DNA of 64,000 bases from Pseudarthrobacter phenanthrenivorans Sphe3 (GTDB lineage: Bacteria > Actinomycetota > Actinomycetes > Actinomycetales > Micrococcaceae): contig NC_015145.1 in assembly GCF_000189535.1 (NCBI RefSeq), forward strand, positions 3,720,001 through 3,784,000, read 5' to 3'. The position numbers and the translations under genes were made by a program. Below the pieces are notes generated by a model. It ran no database searches. It had not been told where the DNA came from and saw nothing but the letters and a program-made list of their open reading frames with translations. The first letter of the stretch is position 1. Each line of letters opens with the position of its first letter. Below, piece after piece: positions 1 to 8,280 of the stretch.

Positions 1-408
<408 letters not shown>

Positions 409-427
409 TCCTTCTATCAGTGACGGA

Positions 428-466
428 TGCGCAGGGCCGGCTGCTTCTTGCAGCCGGCACTGCGCA
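428..466. terminator. Hairpin terminator between katG and the convergent SnoaL-like gene
   Basis: TGCGCAG at 428-434 pairs with CTGCGCA at 460-466, and CCGGCTGC at 437-444 pairs with GCAGCCGG at 450-457. This gives a 17-position stem with one mismatch and a TTCTT loop. It sits between two convergent genes and could serve both. The downstream tract on the plus strand is pyrimidine-rich rather than a clean T run. Confidence 0.7.
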
Positions 467-526
467 CGTTCTCTTCGTTGATACGAACACGGCCTGGCCG
501 CAGCTTATGTCCAGGTCTCCGTCCCG

Positions 527-904
527 TCATTCCTGTTCTTCGGCGAGTGCCATGAGGGTCAGAACCGCTATTTGGTAGCCTTCTTTTCCCTCCACCAGCT
601 GGTAACAGAACCGCTCGCGGGCCCGTCCACCGTATAGCCAAGTGACGTCAGCCCAGACGGTTCCCGGTGCCTCAGCCATCACTGCCACCTGCTTTTGAAG
701 GTCATTGACGCCCATGTACTGGCTCCAGTTGGAGGCGAAAAACTGCTCAGTCTGCGCCGCGTCGCTGACTGGGAGCAGCCGGCCCGGGAAGACGATCAGC
801 GCCGGGACTGAGTAGAGCCTGCCCATGGCGCTCTCGTCCCGCGCAAGCAGGGCCGAGGCGTAGCGGTCGAAGAACTCATCAACGCGTTGCTGTGCCACTG
901 CCAT
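527..904 (-). CDS. SnoaL/NTF2-like protein of unknown function
   Basis: A 125-residue protein. The start chosen is the ATG at 904-902 (MAVAQQRVDEFF), because the longer frame upstream runs antisense into the cytosine deaminase and has no family-like sequence. An N-terminal helix (VDEFFDRYASALLARD), a central LYSVPALIVFPGRLLPV strand region and an alternating beta C-terminal half (VWADVTWLYGG) suggest the cone-shaped NTF2/SnoaL fold used by polyketide cyclases, isomerases and many binding proteins. No catalytic residues can be assigned. It is divergent from the deaminase gene with 53 bases between the starts, so the two may share a control region. Confidence 0.7.
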   Translation of the reverse strand: MAVAQQRVDEFFDRYASALLARDESAMGRLYSVPALIVFPGRLLPVSDAAQTEQFFASNWSQYMGVNDLQKQVAVMAEAPGTVWADVTWLYGGRARERFCYQLVEGKEGYQIAVLTLMALAEEQE

Positions 905-957
905 GGCGCTCAGGATACTCCTCCGGCTCCTGGGGGAGCCCGTGCGAGAATGACCGC

Positions 958-1452
958 ATGACCCAGGAACCGCAGCCCTCCGCCACCGCGTCGCTACCGT
1001 CAGCCCTTGACCCCGCCTTCGAAGCTGCCTACCAGGCCGCGCAAAAGAGCGCCGGCGAAGGGGGCATTCCCATCGGGGCAGCACTCGCCCGCGGCGGTGT
1101 GGTCATCGCCGCGGGACACAACGAACGAGTCCAGAAAGGCGATCCCATAGCGCACGGCGAAATGTCCGCACTGCGGGCAGCCGGCCGGCAGAAGAGCTAC
1201 CGGGACACAACGCTGTACACCACTCTGGCCCCCTGTGCGATGTGCACGGGCACCATCATCCAGTTCAAGATCCCCCGCGTGGTGGTGGGCGAAGCGCGCA
1301 CGTTTGGCGGGGAGTTCGAGCTTCTGCGGTCACGCGGCGTTGAGGTGGTCGTCCTGGATGATCAGCGGTGCGTGGACATGATGCAGACCTTCCAGGCGAA
1401 CAACCCGGACCTGTGGGCCGAGGACATCGCGGAGGACGACAAGCAGGACTAG
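958..1452 (+). CDS. Cytosine deaminase, yeast FCY1-like type
   Basis: A 164-residue zinc-dependent deaminase of the CDA superfamily. The zinc site is complete: H66-G-E68 (AHGEMSALR), with E68 the proton shuttle, and C93/C96 in PCAMCTG. The DTTLYTTL segment before the cysteines and the C-terminal DLWAEDIAED match, from memory, the yeast cytosine deaminase rather than the large bacterial CodA amidohydrolase. The expected reaction is cytosine to uracil plus ammonia in pyrimidine salvage. The start at ATG 958 is preferred over an in-frame ATG at 892, whose extra residues do not fit the family. The flavin oxidoreductase gene follows after 16 bases and is probably co-transcribed. A related base as substrate cannot be excluded. 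Confidence 0.85.
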   Translation: MTQEPQPSATASLPSALDPAFEAAYQAAQKSAGEGGIPIGAALARGGVVIAAGHNERVQKGDPIAHGEMSALRAAGRQKSYRDTTLYTTLAPCAMCTGTIIQFKIPRVVVGEARTFGGEFELLRSRGVEVVVLDDQRCVDMMQTFQANNPDLWAEDIAEDDKQD

Positions 1453-1468
1453 GCACGAAGGAGCCCCG

Positions 1469-2524
1469 ATGCCGCACCCCACGCGCCCTTTGCGCAAGCT
1501 TGGCTTCCTCACCATTGGCCTGTTTGATCCGGCTGATCCTGCTGCGGGCCACGAGTCCACGCTGCGGATCATCGAACTGGGCGAGAGGCTTGGATTCGAC
1601 AGCGCCTGGCTCCGCCACCGCCACCTGCAGTTTGGTATCTCCTCGCCCGTCGCCATGATGGCTGCAGCCAGCCAGCGCACCTCCCGGATCGAGCTGGGCA
1701 CGGCGGTGACCCCGCTGGGCTGGGAGAACCCGCTGCGCCTGGCCGAGGACCTGGCCACAGTGGACCTGCTCGCCGGGGGGCGGATCAATCCCGGCTTAAG
1801 CGTGGGGGAACCGATGCACTACGACACGGTGAAGCATGAGTTGTACCCGGATTCCTCCGAACGGGAGGACTTCAGCTACGCCCGCATGGACCGGCTTGCA
1901 CGCCTGGTTGCAGGGGAACGGGTGCGCGACTTTTCCGGCCGGCAAGGCGTGGTGGAGGAATTCTCCAACCGCGTTGAGCCACACTCCCCCGGGCTGAGGG
2001 ACCGCCTTTGGTACGGGGCAGGCAGCAGGAAGTCGGCCGTCTGGGCTGGGGCAAACGGTTTCAACCTCCTCTCCAGCAGTGTGGTCTTCCCTGAAGAGGA
2101 CCAGACACCGGATTTTGCCCGCATCCAGCAATCGCAGATCCGCGCCTTCCGGGAGGCCGCCGCAGCGTCAGCAGCACCTGGACCGGCCCGGGTATCGCAG
2201 GGCCTGGTGGTGATTCCCACCGACTCGGCTTCCCCAGGCCAGCGGGAGAAGTACCAGCGGTACGTCGAGGAACGCACTCCCCGGACGAGGGCGCCGCAGG
2301 GGCCAAAAGGGATGCTGTTCGCCCCGGACCTCATTGGCACCAGCGACGAAATTGCGGAGCAGCTGTACGCCCACGCAGGGTTCCAGGAAGTCGACGAGGT
2401 GGCGTTCGCGCTGCCCTTCAGCTTTGAGCACGAGGACTACGTCCAGATCCTCACCGACATCGCCTCCGAGTTGGGGCCCGCCCTGGGATGGGCTCCGGCC
2501 GGGGTTGGGCAAGACCGGCAGTAG
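1469..2524 (+). CDS. LLM-class (luciferase-like) flavin-dependent oxidoreductase
   Basis: A 351-residue protein with the TIM-barrel pattern of the bacterial luciferase-like family: LGFDSAWLRHRH near residue 45, then RTSRIELGTAVTPLGWENPLRLAEDLATVDLLAGGR, a region that usually contacts FMN or F420. The C-terminal part ends with a helix typical of the family. Members oxidise varied small molecules with reduced flavin and oxygen, or use F420. Substrate cannot be read from sequence. RBS-like AAGGAG precedes ATG 1469. It follows the cytosine deaminase closely, but a shared pathway is only a guess. Confidence 0.82.
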   Translation: MPHPTRPLRKLGFLTIGLFDPADPAAGHESTLRIIELGERLGFDSAWLRHRHLQFGISSPVAMMAAASQRTSRIELGTAVTPLGWENPLRLAEDLATVDLLAGGRINPGLSVGEPMHYDTVKHELYPDSSEREDFSYARMDRLARLVAGERVRDFSGRQGVVEEFSNRVEPHSPGLRDRLWYGAGSRKSAVWAGANGFNLLSSSVVFPEEDQTPDFARIQQSQIRAFREAAAASAAPGPARVSQGLVVIPTDSASPGQREKYQRYVEERTPRTRAPQGPKGMLFAPDLIGTSDEIAEQLYAHAGFQEVDEVAFALPFSFEHEDYVQILTDIASELGPALGWAPAGVGQDRQ

Positions 2525-2609
2525 ACGGGCCGTCGGCGGAAGTGGAGTGACCAAATGGAGTGAGCTTGGGCAGCCGGTTGACGGATGCGGTGATCCAGCT
2601 CATAGTAGT

Positions 2610-2619
2610 TCGTATACGA
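2610..2619. promoter_or_regulatory. Palindromic candidate operator for the homoprotocatechuate operon
   Basis: TCGTATACGA at 2610-2619 is a perfect 10-base palindrome, 25 bases before the TTG start at 2644 and followed by a further TTCGTA half-site-like sequence. Short palindromes of this kind are typical targets of FCD-type GntR regulators, and such a regulator is the second gene of the operon. The assignment is inference. Confidence 0.4.
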
Positions 2620-2643
2620 TTTCGTACTTTATGAGGAGATGCT

Positions 2644-4104
2644 TTGGAGCAGGTCAACGGGGACATCCTGGCAGCAGCGCGGAAGGTGATCGCGGTGCAT
2701 ATCAACTACCCCAGCCGGGCAGTCCAGCGCGGCCGGACGCCCGCCCAGCCCTCCTATTTCCTCAAGCCGTCGTCGTCGCTGGCGCTGACGGACGGCTCCG
2801 TTGAGCGGCCGGCCGGCTGTGAGCTGCTGGGCTACGAGGGTGAGATCGCCCTGGTCATCGGCAAGGCCGCGCGCCGGGTCGGGCTCGAGGACGCGTGGAG
2901 CCACGTGGCCGCGGTTACCGCCAGCAATGACCTGGGCGTCTATGACCTCCGCTGGGCGGACAAGGGCTCCAACCTGCGCTCCAAGGGCGGCGACGGGTTC
3001 ACTCCGCTGGGCCCGGCACTGATCCCGGCAGACGCCGTCGACCCCTCAAAACTCCGCATCCGCACCTGGCACAACGGCCAACTGGTCCAGGACGACACCA
3101 CCGAGGCCCTGCTCTTCCCGTTCGCCCGGCTGGTGGCGGACTTGTCCCAGCTGCTCACGCTCGAGGAGGGGGACATCATCCTCACCGGCACCCCTGCCGG
3201 TGCCTCAGTCGCCCAGCCTGGGGACGTCCTCGAAGTGGAGGTCTCCGCCGGGGACCTCAGCACCGGCCGCCTGGTCACGCGGGTGGAGGAAGGTACGACG
3301 CCGTTCGCGGACTTTGGTGCCGGACCCAAGGTTGACGACGTGCAGCGGGAGGAAGCGTACGGATCCCGCGACGCCGCGGGGCTGCCCGCCGTCGGGCCTG
3401 TCCTTTCCCCCGAGCTGAAGGCCAAGCTGGAGAGTGTTGCCACAGCCACCTTGTCCTCCCAGATGCGCAAGCGCGGCTTGAACAATGTCAGCATCGACGG
3501 GCTGCAGGCCACCCGCCCGGACCGCCGCGTCGTCGGGCTGGCCAGGACGCTGCGCTACGTGCCCAACCGTGAGGATCTCTTCAAGACTTATGGCGGCGGC
3601 TTCAATGCCCAGAAGCGCGCCATCGACTCGGTCAACGAGGGTGAAATCCTGGTGATGGAAGCCCGGGGAGAGAAGGGCACCGGCACTGTTGGCGACATCC
3701 TGGCCCTGCGCGCCCAGGTCCGCGGCGCCGCGGCGATCATCACCGACGGCGGCGTCCGCGACTACACCGCCGTGGCCGGGCTCGAGATGCCCACGTATTT
3801 CGCCAACCCCCACCCTGCCGTGCTCGGCCGACGCCACATTCCCTGGGACACAGACATCACCGTCGCCTGCGGCGGTGCCACCGTCCAGCCCGGCGACATC
3901 ATCGTGGCCGACGCCGACGGCATCCTGGTGATCCCGCCGGCCATCGCAGAGGAGCTCGCGGACGACTGCATCCAGCAGGAACAGGAGGAAGCCTTCATTT
4001 TCGAGATGGTCAAGCAGGGCAACAGCGTGGACGGCCTCTACCCCATGAACGCCGAATGGCAGGCCCGGTATGAGGAATGGAAGGCAGGCAAGGCCAATGA
4101 CTGA
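2644..4104 (+). CDS. Fused fumarylacetoacetate-hydrolase-family / RraA-family enzyme
   Basis: A 486-residue two-domain protein starting at TTG 2644, with GAGGAG five bases upstream and no better in-frame start. Residues 1 to about 215 form an FAH domain: GYEGEIALVIGK carries metal-binding Glu residues, ASNDLGVYDLRW the Asp, and LTGTPAG is the usual late motif. Residues about 255-470 form an RraA/HMG-aldolase-like domain with GDILALRAQ and DGGVRD, the metal and substrate site. In the homoprotocatechuate pathway an FAH-type protein (HpaG) isomerises CHM and decarboxylates OPET. Here one half may isomerise and the other decarboxylate, since RraA relatives decarboxylate oxaloacetate; that split is inference. 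It overlaps the GntR gene by 8 bases and leads the operon. Confidence 0.8.
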   Translation: MEQVNGDILAAARKVIAVHINYPSRAVQRGRTPAQPSYFLKPSSSLALTDGSVERPAGCELLGYEGEIALVIGKAARRVGLEDAWSHVAAVTASNDLGVYDLRWADKGSNLRSKGGDGFTPLGPALIPADAVDPSKLRIRTWHNGQLVQDDTTEALLFPFARLVADLSQLLTLEEGDIILTGTPAGASVAQPGDVLEVEVSAGDLSTGRLVTRVEEGTTPFADFGAGPKVDDVQREEAYGSRDAAGLPAVGPVLSPELKAKLESVATATLSSQMRKRGLNNVSIDGLQATRPDRRVVGLARTLRYVPNREDLFKTYGGGFNAQKRAIDSVNEGEILVMEARGEKGTGTVGDILALRAQVRGAAAIITDGGVRDYTAVAGLEMPTYFANPHPAVLGRRHIPWDTDITVACGGATVQPGDIIVADADGILVIPPAIAEELADDCIQQEQEEAFIFEMVKQGNSVDGLYPMNAEWQARYEEWKAGKAND

Positions 4105-4771
4105 GGCTGTGGCCGATCTTTCCGCGGCCCCTGCAGGAAGCAAGTCCGAGCAGGCGTACCAGGCCATCAAGGCGCGGATCGTGGAGGGGGCCTACTCTCC
4201 CGGCTACCGGCTGGTCCTGAGCATCATCGCCAAAGACCTCGGGTTCAGCGTGGTTCCCGTCCGCGAGGCCATCCGCCGGCTCGAAGCCGAAGGCCTGGTG
4301 ACATTCGAGCGAAACGTGGGCGCCACCGTGGCCGGGATCGATCCCACGGAGTACCTCTACACGATGCAGACACTGAGCATCGTGGAGGGCGCGGCTACCG
4401 CCTTGTCCGCGCCGCTGATCGATTCCGTAGCGGTTTCCCGGGCACGGGCGGTGAATAAGGAGATGCGCGAATGCCTGGACCACTTCGACCCTGTCCGCTT
4501 CACCCGGCTGAACCAGGACTTTCACAGCATCCTTTTCGAGCACTGCCCCAACCCGCACATCCTGGACCTCGTGCACCGCGGCTGGAACCGGTTGGCTGCA
4601 CTTCGCTCCTCGACCTTCCGTTTCGTCCCCGGCCGCGCCCGCGACTCGGTCGAGGAACACGAGGCGCTCCTGAAGCTCATCGAGACCGGGGCCGACGCAG
4701 ATTCCATCGAGAAAGCAGCCCGGCTGCACCGCTCAGCCACCCTGGACGCCTACCTCGCCCAAACCCGCTAG
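4097..4771 (+). CDS. GntR-family regulator with FCD ligand domain
   Basis: A 224-residue regulator. A winged helix near residues 15-75 (YQAIKARIVEGAYSPGYRL, then VPVREAIRRLEAEGLV) is followed by an all-helical FCD domain with the expected NQDFHSILFEH and EEHEALLKLIETGD-like stretches. FCD regulators usually bind carboxylic acids, often through a metal. The start ATG 4097 lies inside the end of the FAH-RraA gene, so translation is probably coupled. It likely represses the operon in the absence of homoprotocatechuate or a ring-cleavage product, acting at the palindrome near 2610. That role is inferred from position. Confidence 0.85.
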   Translation: MTEAVADLSAAPAGSKSEQAYQAIKARIVEGAYSPGYRLVLSIIAKDLGFSVVPVREAIRRLEAEGLVTFERNVGATVAGIDPTEYLYTMQTLSIVEGAATALSAPLIDSVAVSRARAVNKEMRECLDHFDPVRFTRLNQDFHSILFEHCPNPHILDLVHRGWNRLAALRSSTFRFVPGRARDSVEEHEALLKLIETGADADSIEKAARLHRSATLDAYLAQTR

Positions 4772-4796
4772 AACAAAGACCATAGTTAGGACTTCA

Positions 4797-6338
4797 ATGA
4801 TGACGACCTCAACCGAAACCACCACGCACTACGTGCCGCAGGACCTTCCCACCCACATCCAGCACTACATCGACGGCCAGTTCGTCGACTCCGTGGGCGG
4901 CAAGACTTTCGACGTCCTGGACCCGGTGTCCAACCGGAACTACGCCACCGCCGCAGCAGGCCAGAAAGAGGACATCGACCTCGCCGTGGCCGCCGCCCGG
5001 GAAGCGTTCACCAACGGACCGTGGCCGAAGATGAAGCCGCGCGAACGCGCCCGCGTCCTGAACCGGATCGCCGACGCGGTCGAGGCCCAGGAAGCGCGCC
5101 TCGCCGAACTGGAGACCTTCGATACCGGCCTGCCGATCACCCAGGCCAAGGGCCAGGCCCTGCGCGCGGCTGAGAATTTCCGGTTCTTCGCGGACCTGAT
5201 CGTGGCCCAGTTCGACGACGCCATGAAGGTTCCGGGCTCACAGATCAACTACGTGAACCGGAAGCCGATCGGCGTGGCCGGCCTGATCACGCCGTGGAAC
5301 ACCCCGTTCATGCTTGAGTCCTGGAAGCTCGCCCCGGCCCTGGCCACCGGCAACACCGTGGTCCTCAAGCCCGCGGAGTTCACGCCTCTGTCCGCGTCCC
5401 TGTGGGCCACCATCTTCAAGGACGCAGGCCTGCCCGACGGCGTCTTCAACCTGGTCAACGGCCTTGGCGAGGAAGCCGGCGACGCCCTGGTCAAGCACCC
5501 GGACGTGCCGCTGGTCTCCTTCACCGGCGAGACCACCACCGGCCAGACGATCTTCCGCAACGCCGCCGCCAACCTCAAGGGCCTCTCGATGGAACTCGGC
5601 GGCAAGTCCCCCTGCGTCGTGTTTGCCGACGCGGACGTGGATGCCGCGATCGATTCGGCCCTGTTCGGCGTCTTCTCCCTCAACGGCGAACGCTGCACCG
5701 CAGGCTCCCGCATCCTGGTGGAACGCGCCATCTACGACGAGTTCTGCGAAAAGTACGCCGCCCGGGCAAAGAACATCGTGGTGGGCGACCCGCACGACCC
5801 CAAGACCGAGGTGGGTGCCCTGGTCCACCCCGAGCACTACGAAAAAGTGGCCTCCTACGTGGAGATCGGCAAGTCCGAAGGCCGGCTCCTGGCCGGCGGC
5901 GGCCGCCCGAGCCACCTCCCCGAGGGCAACTACATTGCACCCACCGTGTTCGCCGACGTCTCCCCCGATGCCCGGATCTTCCAGGAGGAAATCTTCGGCC
6001 CCGTCGTCGCCATCACCCCATTCGAGAACGACGACGAGGCCCTCGCCCTGGCCAACAACACCAAGTACGGCCTGGCCGCCTACATCTGGACCCAGAACCT
6101 CACCCGGGCGCACAACTTCTCGCAGAACGTCGAAGCCGGCATGGTCTGGCTGAACAGCCACAACGTCCGCGACCTGCGCACCCCGTTCGGCGGCGTCAAG
6201 GCCTCCGGCCTGGGCCACGAAGGCGGCTACCGCTCCATCGACTTCTACACCGACCAGCAGGCCGTCCACATCACCCTCGGCACCGTCCACACTCCGAAGT
6301 TCGGCAGCATCGAGGACTCCGCTGCCAACGAAGGCTAG
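4797..6338 (+). CDS. hpaE: 5-carboxymethyl-2-hydroxymuconate semialdehyde dehydrogenase
   Basis: A 513-residue aldehyde dehydrogenase. The catalytic Cys is in NGERCTAGSR, the general base Glu in SMELGGKSP, and the cofactor region includes TPWNTPFMLESWKLAPALATGNTVVLKPAE. It should oxidise the semialdehyde from ring cleavage of homoprotocatechuate to 5-carboxymethyl-2-hydroxymuconate with NAD. Its place directly before hpaD supports this substrate rather than betaine or general aldehydes. Two in-frame ATG codons (4797 and 4800) both fit the weak AGGA upstream. The gene lies 25 bases after the GntR gene. The C-terminal GGYRSIDFYTDQQAVHI fits HpaE, with a short extra tail. Confidence 0.9.
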   Translation: MMTTSTETTTHYVPQDLPTHIQHYIDGQFVDSVGGKTFDVLDPVSNRNYATAAAGQKEDIDLAVAAAREAFTNGPWPKMKPRERARVLNRIADAVEAQEARLAELETFDTGLPITQAKGQALRAAENFRFFADLIVAQFDDAMKVPGSQINYVNRKPIGVAGLITPWNTPFMLESWKLAPALATGNTVVLKPAEFTPLSASLWATIFKDAGLPDGVFNLVNGLGEEAGDALVKHPDVPLVSFTGETTTGQTIFRNAAANLKGLSMELGGKSPCVVFADADVDAAIDSALFGVFSLNGERCTAGSRILVERAIYDEFCEKYAARAKNIVVGDPHDPKTEVGALVHPEHYEKVASYVEIGKSEGRLLAGGGRPSHLPEGNYIAPTVFADVSPDARIFQEEIFGPVVAITPFENDDEALALANNTKYGLAAYIWTQNLTRAHNFSQNVEAGMVWLNSHNVRDLRTPFGGVKASGLGHEGGYRSIDFYTDQQAVHITLGTVHTPKFGSIEDSAANEG

Positions 6339-6406
6339 GCTCCGGCACCCAAGCCGCCTGCCGCCGTCGTACTTTTCAAAGCCCTTTCAAAGAAGAGAGA
6401 ACTGCA

Positions 6407-7492
6407 ATGACCAACTTCATCCCCACCCCCACTGTCCCGGCGCCGGACATCGTGCGTTGCGCCTACATGGAAATCGTGGTCACCGACCTCGCCAAATCCC
6501 GCGAGTTCTACGTGGACATGCTCGGACTGCACGTCACCGAGGAAGACGAAAACGCGATCTACCTGCGCACCCTGGAGGAGTTCATCCACCACAACCTGGT
6601 GCTGCGCAAGGGTCCTATCGCCGCGGTGGCAGCCTTCGCCTACCGGGTGAAGTCCCCCTCCGAGGTGGACGCCGCCGAGGCCTACTACAAGGAACTCGGC
6701 TGCCGCACTGAACGCCGCATCGGCGGCTTCACCAAGGGCGTCGGCGACTCCGTCCGCGTGGAGGACCCGCTGGGCTTCCCCTACGAGTTCTTCTACGACG
6801 TGGAACACGTGGAACGCCTCACCCAGCGCTACGACCTCTACTCAGCCGGCGAACTGGTCCGCCTGGACCACTTCAACCAGGTCACCCCCGACGTCCCCCG
6901 CGGCCGCAAGTACCTCGAAGACCTCGGCTTCCGCGTCTCGGAGGACATCCAGGATTCCGACGGCGTCACGTACGCCGCATGGATGCACCGCAAGCAGACA
7001 GTGCATGACACGGCACTGACCGGCGGCAACGGACCCCGGATGCACCACATCGCCTTCGCCACGCACGAGAAGCACAACATCATCCAGATCTGCGACAAGA
7101 TGGGCGCCCTGCGCATCAGCGACCGGATCGAACGCGGCCCCGGCCGGCACGGCGTGTCCAACGCGTTCTACCTCTACATCCTTGACCCGGACGGCCACCG
7201 CGTGGAGATTTACACCCAGGACTACTACACCGGAGATCCGGACAACCCCACCATCACCTGGGACGTCCATGACAACCAGCGACGCGACTGGTGGGGCAAC
7301 CCCGTGGTCCCGTCCTGGTACACGGAAGCCTCCTTGGTCCTGGACCTTGACGGCAACCCGCAGCCGGTCATCGAACGTGAGGAAAAGTCCGAAATGGCTG
7401 TTACCGTTGGCGCCGACGGCTTCTCCTACACCCGCAAGGACGGGGCCCCCGAAGAGGACCGGACGGGCTTCAAGCTGGGGGCGCAGCTGTAG
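6407..7492 (+). CDS. hpaD: 3,4-dihydroxyphenylacetate 2,3-dioxygenase (MndD-like, extradiol type I)
   Basis: A 361-residue vicinal-oxygen-chelate dioxygenase that opens homoprotocatechuate next to the ring hydroxyls. The metal triad H155, H214 and E267 and the second-sphere H200 and H248 are all present at the positions known for the Brevibacterium Fe enzyme and the Arthrobacter globiformis Mn enzyme MndD. The sequence matches MndD closely along its length from memory. Whether Mn or Fe is bound cannot be read from these ligands, since both enzymes share them. ATG 6407 follows AGAAGAGAG. hpaH starts two bases after its stop, implying tight coupling. Confidence 0.95.
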   Translation: MTNFIPTPTVPAPDIVRCAYMEIVVTDLAKSREFYVDMLGLHVTEEDENAIYLRTLEEFIHHNLVLRKGPIAAVAAFAYRVKSPSEVDAAEAYYKELGCRTERRIGGFTKGVGDSVRVEDPLGFPYEFFYDVEHVERLTQRYDLYSAGELVRLDHFNQVTPDVPRGRKYLEDLGFRVSEDIQDSDGVTYAAWMHRKQTVHDTALTGGNGPRMHHIAFATHEKHNIIQICDKMGALRISDRIERGPGRHGVSNAFYLYILDPDGHRVEIYTQDYYTGDPDNPTITWDVHDNQRRDWWGNPVVPSWYTEASLVLDLDGNPQPVIEREEKSEMAVTVGADGFSYTRKDGAPEEDRTGFKLGAQL

Positions 7493-7494
7493 CC

Positions 7495-8280
7495 ATGCTG
7501 GATGACAGGACGATCGAGGCCATCGCCGACGAACTTGTGGAGGCCGGACGCAACAGGAAGCCCATTGCCCGGCTGACTGCCCGCTACCCGGACATGACCG
7601 TGGAGGATTCCTACGCCGTGCAGCAGTTGTGGCGGCGCCGGAACGAGGAGGCCGGCCGGACCCTGGTGGGCCGCAAGATTGGGCTCACGTCCAAGGCCAT
7701 GCAGGCCGCTACCGGCATCACCGAACCGGACTACGGCGCCATCTTCGATGACATGGTGCTGGAAACCGGCTGCTCCGTCCAGTGGGACCAGTACACCCAC
7801 CCCCGGGTTGAAGTGGAGCTGGCGTTCGTGCTGAAGGACGGGCTGAAGGGCCCCGGTGTCACCATTTTCGATGTCCTGAAAGCCACGGACTACGTGGTTC
7901 CGGCCCTTGAGATCCTGGACTCCCGGATCGAGATGGAGGGCCGGACCATCGTGGACACCATCTCGGACAACGCCGCGATGGGCGCCATGGTGGTAGGCGG
8001 CCGCCCGGTCAAGCCCGACGCCGTGGACCTCCGCTGGGTCTCGGCCATCCTGTACAAGAACCAGACCGTGGAGGAAACCGGCGTGGCCGCCGGGGTCCTG
8101 GACCACCCCGCCAACGGGGTGCACTGGCTGGCCAACAAGATCGCCGCCCACGGCGACTCCCTGAAGGCCGGGGACATCATCCTCGCCGGATCCTTCACCC
8201 GCCCGCTTTGGGTATACAAGGGCGATACCGTCCACGCCGATTACGGGCCCTTAGGGAGTGTGACATGCCGTTTCGAGTAG
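7495..8280 (+). CDS. hpaH: 2-oxo-hept-4-ene-1,7-dioate hydratase
   Basis: A 261-residue member of the hydratase/decarboxylase family with the same length and order of motifs as E. coli HpaH: GRKIGLTSKAMQ, EPDYGAIFDDM, RVEVELAFVL (metal-binding Glu residues), ALEILDSRI, DTISDNAA and AGVLDHPANGVHWLANK. It adds water to the linear dienoate to give 4-hydroxy-2-oxoheptanedioate, the substrate of HpaI. ATG 7495 comes two bases after hpaD, and the 3' end overlaps hpaI by 16 bases, so these three genes are translationally linked. Confidence 0.93.
   Translation: MLDDRTIEAIADELVEAGRNRKPIARLTARYPDMTVEDSYAVQQLWRRRNEEAGRTLVGRKIGLTSKAMQAATGITEPDYGAIFDDMVLETGCSVQWDQYTHPRVEVELAFVLKDGLKGPGVTIFDVLKATDYVVPALEILDSRIEMEGRTIVDTISDNAAMGAMVVGGRPVKPDAVDLRWVSAILYKNQTVEETGVAAGVLDHPANGVHWLANKIAAHGDSLKAGDIILAGSFTRPLWVYKGDTVHADYGPLGSVTCRFE

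Noticed and set aside
5402..6370. A plus-strand frame running out of frame through hpaE into hpaD
   Set aside because: The first part is Arg/Pro-rich nonsense in the wrong frame of hpaE; only the hpaD part from 6407 is real.
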